The notes under the pieces are model-generated. The model was not told the origin of the DNA. It did not search any database and worked only from the letters and a program-made list of their open reading frames with translations. A stretch of DNA of 64,000 nucleotides. Source: Paraburkholderia tropica (GTDB taxonomy: Bacteria > Pseudomonadota > Gammaproteobacteria > Burkholderiales > Burkholderiaceae). The stretch's first letter is position 1, and each line of letters begins with the position of its first letter. This document shows positions 60,605 through 64,000 of this stretch, piece after piece. The stretch spans positions 26,865 to 90,864 of the forward strand of contig NZ_CAJZAR010000083.1 of NCBI RefSeq assembly GCF_914484835.1, in the 5' to 3' direction. Both the position numbers and the translations under genes were made by a program.

Positions 60605-61935
60605 AGAGGTTCGTGCGCGCCGCTATTCGTGGTCGCGCCCTCCGCGGGTAGCTCGAATTGAAAGGTCATGCCGCGCTCGCGATTGCGTTCGGCCCACATG
60701 CGCCCGCCGTGCCCCATGACGATGATGCGGCTGATCGACAGACCGAGCCCCAGCCCGTTCGGCTTCGACGTCGAAAAGGGCTTGAACAGCGTCGCCATCT
60801 GCTCGTCGCTGACGCCGTGGCCGCTGTCACGTATTGCAATGCGCACGCCGCCGCTGTCCGGCGCCGCGCCGACGTTGACGAACAGCGCGCGCCCGGCGGG
60901 CGCCCCGCCCTGCATGGCGTCGAACGCGTTGATGATCAGATTGACGAGGACCTGCTGCAATTGCACGGCGTCGCCGAGCAGCATCGGCAAGCCGTTCTCG
61001 ATATGCGAACTCAGCGAGACGTTGCATTCGCGCGCGCGGCGGTGCAGCTGCTGCATGACGTCGCGCACGAGGCAGCCCATGTCGATCGTGCTCAATTCGG
61101 TCTGCTGGCGTTTGCCGAACTGCCGCATCTTGCGGACGATGGCGTGCGCGCGCGCGCTATCGGACACGATCTCGTCGAGCAGTTCGAACATTTCGCCGAT
61201 GTTGGGCGGCGTGCTCGCCAGAAAGCGCCGGGCCGCCTGCGCGTTGCTCAGAATGGCGGTGAGCGGCTGGTCGACTTCGTGCGCGAGCGCGGCCGCCATG
61301 TCGCCGACGTCGGAGGCCTGATCGTGATGCACGAGCGCCTGATTCGCGCCTCGCACGCCGGACTTCGCGGCGCACGCGGCGTCACCCGTGCCGCCTTCGT
61401 CGCCCTCGTCGCACAGCGCGTCGATCACGAGCACCGCGTAGTGCATTCGTTCGATTGCAAACGACACGGAACTCGTTACCTGCGCGCTGCCCTGACTGCC
61501 GTCTCTTTTACGCACGACGGCCGGACGCGTCGTGCTGCCCGGCGTGCCGCGCATCACCCACGACCTGCCGATGGGCGCAACGATGTCCTTATCGGGCGAC
61601 GGCAGCACCAGCACGTCGAGCGGCAACGCGGTCAGCTCCGCCACCGAATAACCGAACAGCAGCGCCGCTCGCGCATTGGCCGCGACGATGGTGCCGTTCG
61701 CGTCGACCGCCAGCGCGGCCGACGGCATCACGTCGATCATGCTGCCCAGCATGGGTGGCGCCACGCGCCGACCGTCCGCGCTCACGCGCGTTGCCGGCGC
61801 CGCGAGCTTGGGTAATGCCCGATGAGTGAATCTGCCGGTGACTGCGGAAAGCCACGAAAGCCAATCCTCGCGGCCTTGCCCCAGGCCTGTGAGCCTGAAA
61901 GTGCGCTTTCCGTTCCCCACGTTCTCTCCGTACAT
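60601..61935 (-). CDS. PAS-domain sensor histidine kinase
   Basis: A 444-residue kinase without obvious membrane segments. The PAS domain covers residues about 65-170 (MPSAALAVDANGTIVAANARAALLFGYSVAELT). The HisKA site is His219 in AAALAHEVDQPLTAILSNAQAARRFL, the pattern of FixL/HPK4 kinases. N, G1 and G2 boxes are VLVNLIINAFDAM, IAIRDSGHGVSDE and PNGLGLGLSISRIIV. No heme ligand could be identified in the PAS, so what it senses is unknown. GGAGGG precedes the start. A perfect 10-2-10 inverted repeat lies 54 bases upstream of the start. Confidence 0.93.
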   Translation of the reverse strand: MYGENVGNGKRTFRLTGLGQGREDWLSWLSAVTGRFTHRALPKLAAPATRVSADGRRVAPPMLGSMIDVMPSAALAVDANGTIVAANARAALLFGYSVAELTALPLDVLVLPSPDKDIVAPIGRSWVMRGTPGSTTRPAVVRKRDGSQGSAQVTSSVSFAIERMHYAVLVIDALCDEGDEGGTGDAACAAKSGVRGANQALVHHDQASDVGDMAAALAHEVDQPLTAILSNAQAARRFLASTPPNIGEMFELLDEIVSDSARAHAIVRKMRQFGKRQQTELSTIDMGCLVRDVMQQLHRRARECNVSLSSHIENGLPMLLGDAVQLQQVLVNLIINAFDAMQGGAPAGRALFVNVGAAPDSGGVRIAIRDSGHGVSDEQMATLFKPFSTSKPNGLGLGLSISRIIVMGHGGRMWAERNRERGMTFQFELPAEGATTNSGAHEPL

Positions 61936-61988
61936 GGTGCCCTCCGAACGCGATCCAGCCCGGGTTGTGCGACAGGGTCAACGATTCG

Positions 61989-62010
61989 ATTAGCTATCCT
62001 GATAGCTAAT
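61989..62010. promoter_or_regulatory. Perfect inverted repeat upstream of the kinase/regulator operon
   Basis: Arm ATTAGCTATC, two bases CT, then its exact reverse complement GATAGCTAAT. It lies 54 bases before the kinase start, at a distance fitting an operator over the promoter. Unrelated to the GGACC box, so a different regulator probably controls this operon. Confidence 0.7.
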
Positions 62011-62461
62011 GAGCCTGACGCAAACGACCGATGCATAGATGCGCGATATCTCTCAGAACCTGCATGCTGGCCGCGATATTCAAAGATTCACAACGGTGGC
62101 CAACTGCCGCTTCTTCTCGATGTGCGGCGAAGCGGTCTTGCCCGCTCCTGGCGAATGAAGTACTGAAACGTGCAAGGCTTGACTTACGTATGTCGATTGC
62201 AACGACACCGGATGAAGGGAAACAGCACTGTCTATATCGAGACAGTACGCGTAAATTATACGAAAAAAATCATGTCTTTCCCTGACTTATTTTTAAAGTC
62301 GGTAATTTTTTTCGATCTGTTGGTCATTCACATCAGTTATGCAATGGCGATATTCATACGTAATGCGCTTACATCATGCGTGTATGGCGGCATACGACAT
62401 CGGCGCGGGATATTTGCAAACGCTTTGCAAACCGGTATGCCGCCATTCGTTTGAACGCACG
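62011..62461. other. AT-rich gene-free stretch
   Basis: No gene supported. It contains a small hairpin ACTGTCT...AGACAGT (62227-62246) and GACTT...AAGTC followed by a T-run near 62283-62310, which could end a transcript or be a short RNA. Nothing firmer can be said. Confidence 0.4.
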
Positions 62462-62710
62462 CTAATGCGATTGCCCCGGCGCCGACGCGGGCGCCGTGCC
62501 GCTGGCGGCTTTCTGCTGATCTGACTGTGCGTCCTGCGACTGCTGGGAGGCTCGCGCTTTTTCCCCGGCTTTTCGCTGTGCATCCTGCATCTGTTTCATA
62601 CCTGGCGATCCGGTTTGCCCATAGGCCGGCACGATGCAGATCGATGTAATCGATGCAATCGCCGCCGCCATCGCCGCCAGCCGCCATCGCCTTGCATGCG
62701 TAGTGAACAT
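62462..62710 (-). CDS. Small exported Gln/Ser/Ala-rich protein
   Basis: An 82-residue protein: signal peptide MFTTHARRWRLAAMAAAIAS followed by ITSICIVPAYGQ, then a polar, Lys/Gln/Ser/Ala-rich mature part (MKQMQDAQRKAGEKARASQQ). GAGGTGAG precedes ATG 62710. No family recognised. Divergent from DUF3300 and near GGACC box 8. Confidence 0.7.
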   Translation of the reverse strand: MFTTHARRWRLAAMAAAIASITSICIVPAYGQTGSPGMKQMQDAQRKAGEKARASQQSQDAQSDQQKAASGTAPASAPGQSH

Positions 62711-63069
62711 GATTCTCACCTCAATTGATGAACATTGTGATACACCACCCTGCGTCTTATTAAGCTCATTAAGTCGCCGGAACGCTACAGCCGCGCAAGC
62801 GGGCGTTATACGCAAAATACTTCAATACCGGCCATTCGAAATAAGATTGAATCACCGCGAATAATTATCGGAATAATGAAACGCGATTCCGGTTTTTCCC
62901 TGCCTGCGCAACGACATTCATTTGCGTGCCGGTACAAATAGTCAATAGGACTCTGGTCCGATTGATCCCGCCGCGCGCGACGACAAGACTAGTCGAATAG
63001 CCTTCCTCGGCTGCGTCGCGTCGCGATTTGCGCATCGGCTGGTACGGCTGGGCAATGGGAGGAGTGGCC
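62711..63069. other. Divergent upstream region of the small exported gene and DUF3300 gene
   Basis: About 360 bases; the only clear element is GGACC box 8 at 62948. Confidence 0.5.
62948..62959. promoter_or_regulatory. GGACC box 8, ahead of the DUF3300 gene
   Basis: GGACTCTGGTCC, flanked by AATA and GATTGAT. It lies about 115 bases before ATG 63070, at a distance close to that of boxes 5 and 7. Confidence 0.62.
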
Positions 63070-64000
63070 ATGACCTCGTGGACTGAACGAATCTCCGGCA
63101 TGATCCGCTTGCTGATGCTCGCGTTCATGAGCGCGCTGTCGTGCGCGGCCCTCGCGCAAAACCCGGCACCCCCTGCGCAACCCGCACAAGCGGCACCACC
63201 GGCGCAATCGGCGCAATCGGGACAAGCCGCGCAACCCGCGCCGTATAAGCCGGAAGAACTCGAAGCGCTGGTCGCGCCTATCGCGCTCTATCCCGACTCC
63301 GTGCTCGCGCAGGTGCTGATGGCCTCGACCTATCCGCTGGAAATCGTCCATGCGGCGCGCTGGTCGAAGGAGCATCCGAAACTCAAGGGCGATGAAGCCG
63401 TCAAGGCGGTTCAGGATCAGACGTGGGACACGAGCGTGAAATCGCTGGTGGCGTTTCCGCAGATTCTCGAACCGATGAACGAAAAAATCGACTGGACGCA
63501 GAAGCTCGGCGACGCCTTTCTCGCCCAGGAAAAGGACGTGCTGGCCGCCGTGCAGCGCTTGCGCGCGCGCGCCAAGGACGCGGGCAACCTGAAATCGAAC
63601 GAGCAGCAGCAGGTGATCGTCGACCAGCCGGCGCAGCAAGGCGGCACGACGGTCGTGCGCATCGAGCCCACCAATCCCGAAGTGATCTACGTGCCCGCCT
63701 ACAACCCGACCGTGGTGTACGGCGCGTGGAGCTATCCGGCTTATCCGCCGTACTACTGGCCGCCCTCGCCCATGTACTACCCCGGCGGCGCGCTGATGAC
63801 GGGCTTCGCGTGGGGCGTCGGTCTCGCGGCGGCGGGCGCGATTTTCGGCAGCTGCAACTGGGGCGGCGGCGACGTCAACGTCAACGTCAACAAGGCCAGG
63901 AACGTCAACCGCAATTTCAACAGCAACAACGTCCAGGGCGGCAAGTGGAAACACGACCCCGGCCATCGTCAGGGCGTGTCGTACCGCGATAACGCCACGC
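63070..64000 (+). CDS. DUF3300 exported protein (3' end off window)
   Basis: At least 310 codons, open to the window edge. The signal peptide (MIRLLMLAFMSALSCAALAQ) is followed by a Pro/Ala/Gln-rich linker. The DUF3300 domain then reads YKPEELEALVAPIALYPDSV, LAQVLMASTYPLEIVHAARW, VKSLVAFPQILEPMNEKIDW, TNPEVIYVPAYNPTVVYGAW. The C-terminal part turns into a Gly-rich helix and an Asn/Val-rich repeat (VNVNVNKARNVNRNFNSNN). Family function is unknown; proteins of this type are exported and often stress-linked. GGAGGAG precedes ATG 63070. Confidence 0.88.
   Translation, partial: MTSWTERISGMIRLLMLAFMSALSCAALAQNPAPPAQPAQAAPPAQSAQSGQAAQPAPYKPEELEALVAPIALYPDSVLAQVLMASTYPLEIVHAARWSKEHPKLKGDEAVKAVQDQTWDTSVKSLVAFPQILEPMNEKIDWTQKLGDAFLAQEKDVLAAVQRLRARAKDAGNLKSNEQQQVIVDQPAQQGGTTVVRIEPTNPEVIYVPAYNPTVVYGAWSYPAYPPYYWPPSPMYYPGGALMTGFAWGVGLAAAGAIFGSCNWGGGDVNVNVNKARNVNRNFNSNNVQGGKWKHDPGHRQGVSYRDNAT

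Overview
The window looks like a piece of a high-GC betaproteobacterial chromosome or second replicon, most likely from the Burkholderiaceae (Paraburkholderia/Caballeronia/Burkholderia group). I base this on base composition, codon use and the gene families present: a VgrG-linked type VI cluster, RND and NodT-type efflux systems, an arginine deiminase cluster flanked by two PLP decarboxylases, a DUF3300 protein and a PPK2. No rRNA, tRNA or CRISPR array was seen. The species cannot be fixed from the sequence.

Left part (1-10.3 kb) is accessory DNA. The AT-richer first 2.6 kb holds two overlapping tyrosine-recombinase-type genes reading leftward, the right-hand end of a mobile island whose cargo lies off the window. 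A DUF72 gene and a TetR regulator follow. Next comes a decayed integrase C-terminus (about 4.85-4.99 kb), then a tightly overlapping leftward type VI secretion unit: VgrG, a DUF4123 chaperone, a small putative co-chaperone, a Tox-REase-5-like nuclease effector and an Imm52-like immunity protein, closed by a terminator.

Middle part (10.3-30.4 kb) is mostly housekeeping or environmental: sigma-54, a BON-domain protein, an aldo/keto reductase, full-length Lhr helicase, a His-rich Cd/Zn/Pb P-type ATPase with a divergent MerR regulator and a textbook MerR promoter, an M20 peptidase, a small membrane protein, a LysE exporter and a YodC-like protein. A leftward operon then encodes a C45-like amidohydrolase, a class-III aminotransferase and a carboxymuconolactone-decarboxylase-like protein, with an RpiR regulator upstream. 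Both promoters of this block carry related ACAACA-ATGTT(GT) dyads.

Right part (30.4-64 kb) looks like one coordinated stress regulon. It holds ornithine decarboxylase, an antiporter fused to a periplasmic binding domain, arcA-arcB-arcC and an AdiA-type arginine decarboxylase; small exported proteins; a SulP transporter with a membrane protein; a lipoprotein and an outer-membrane barrel; an AI-2E permease with an OMF, an HlyD protein, a DUF2955 protein and a small K+ channel; a complete RND pump operon; PPK2 with an RRM-like protein; a PAS histidine kinase with a FixJ/NarL-type response regulator; and a DUF3300 protein. Eight copies of a palindrome close to GGACC-WW-RGTCC sit between genes in this half, mostly 50-250 bp ahead of its transcription units. 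I saw none in intergenic DNA of the left half. The half-site resembles the mycobacterial DosR box, and the FixJ/NarL regulator encoded at 60 kb is the obvious candidate to bind it. This inferred low-oxygen/acid/energy-stress regulon is the main discovery candidate in the window.
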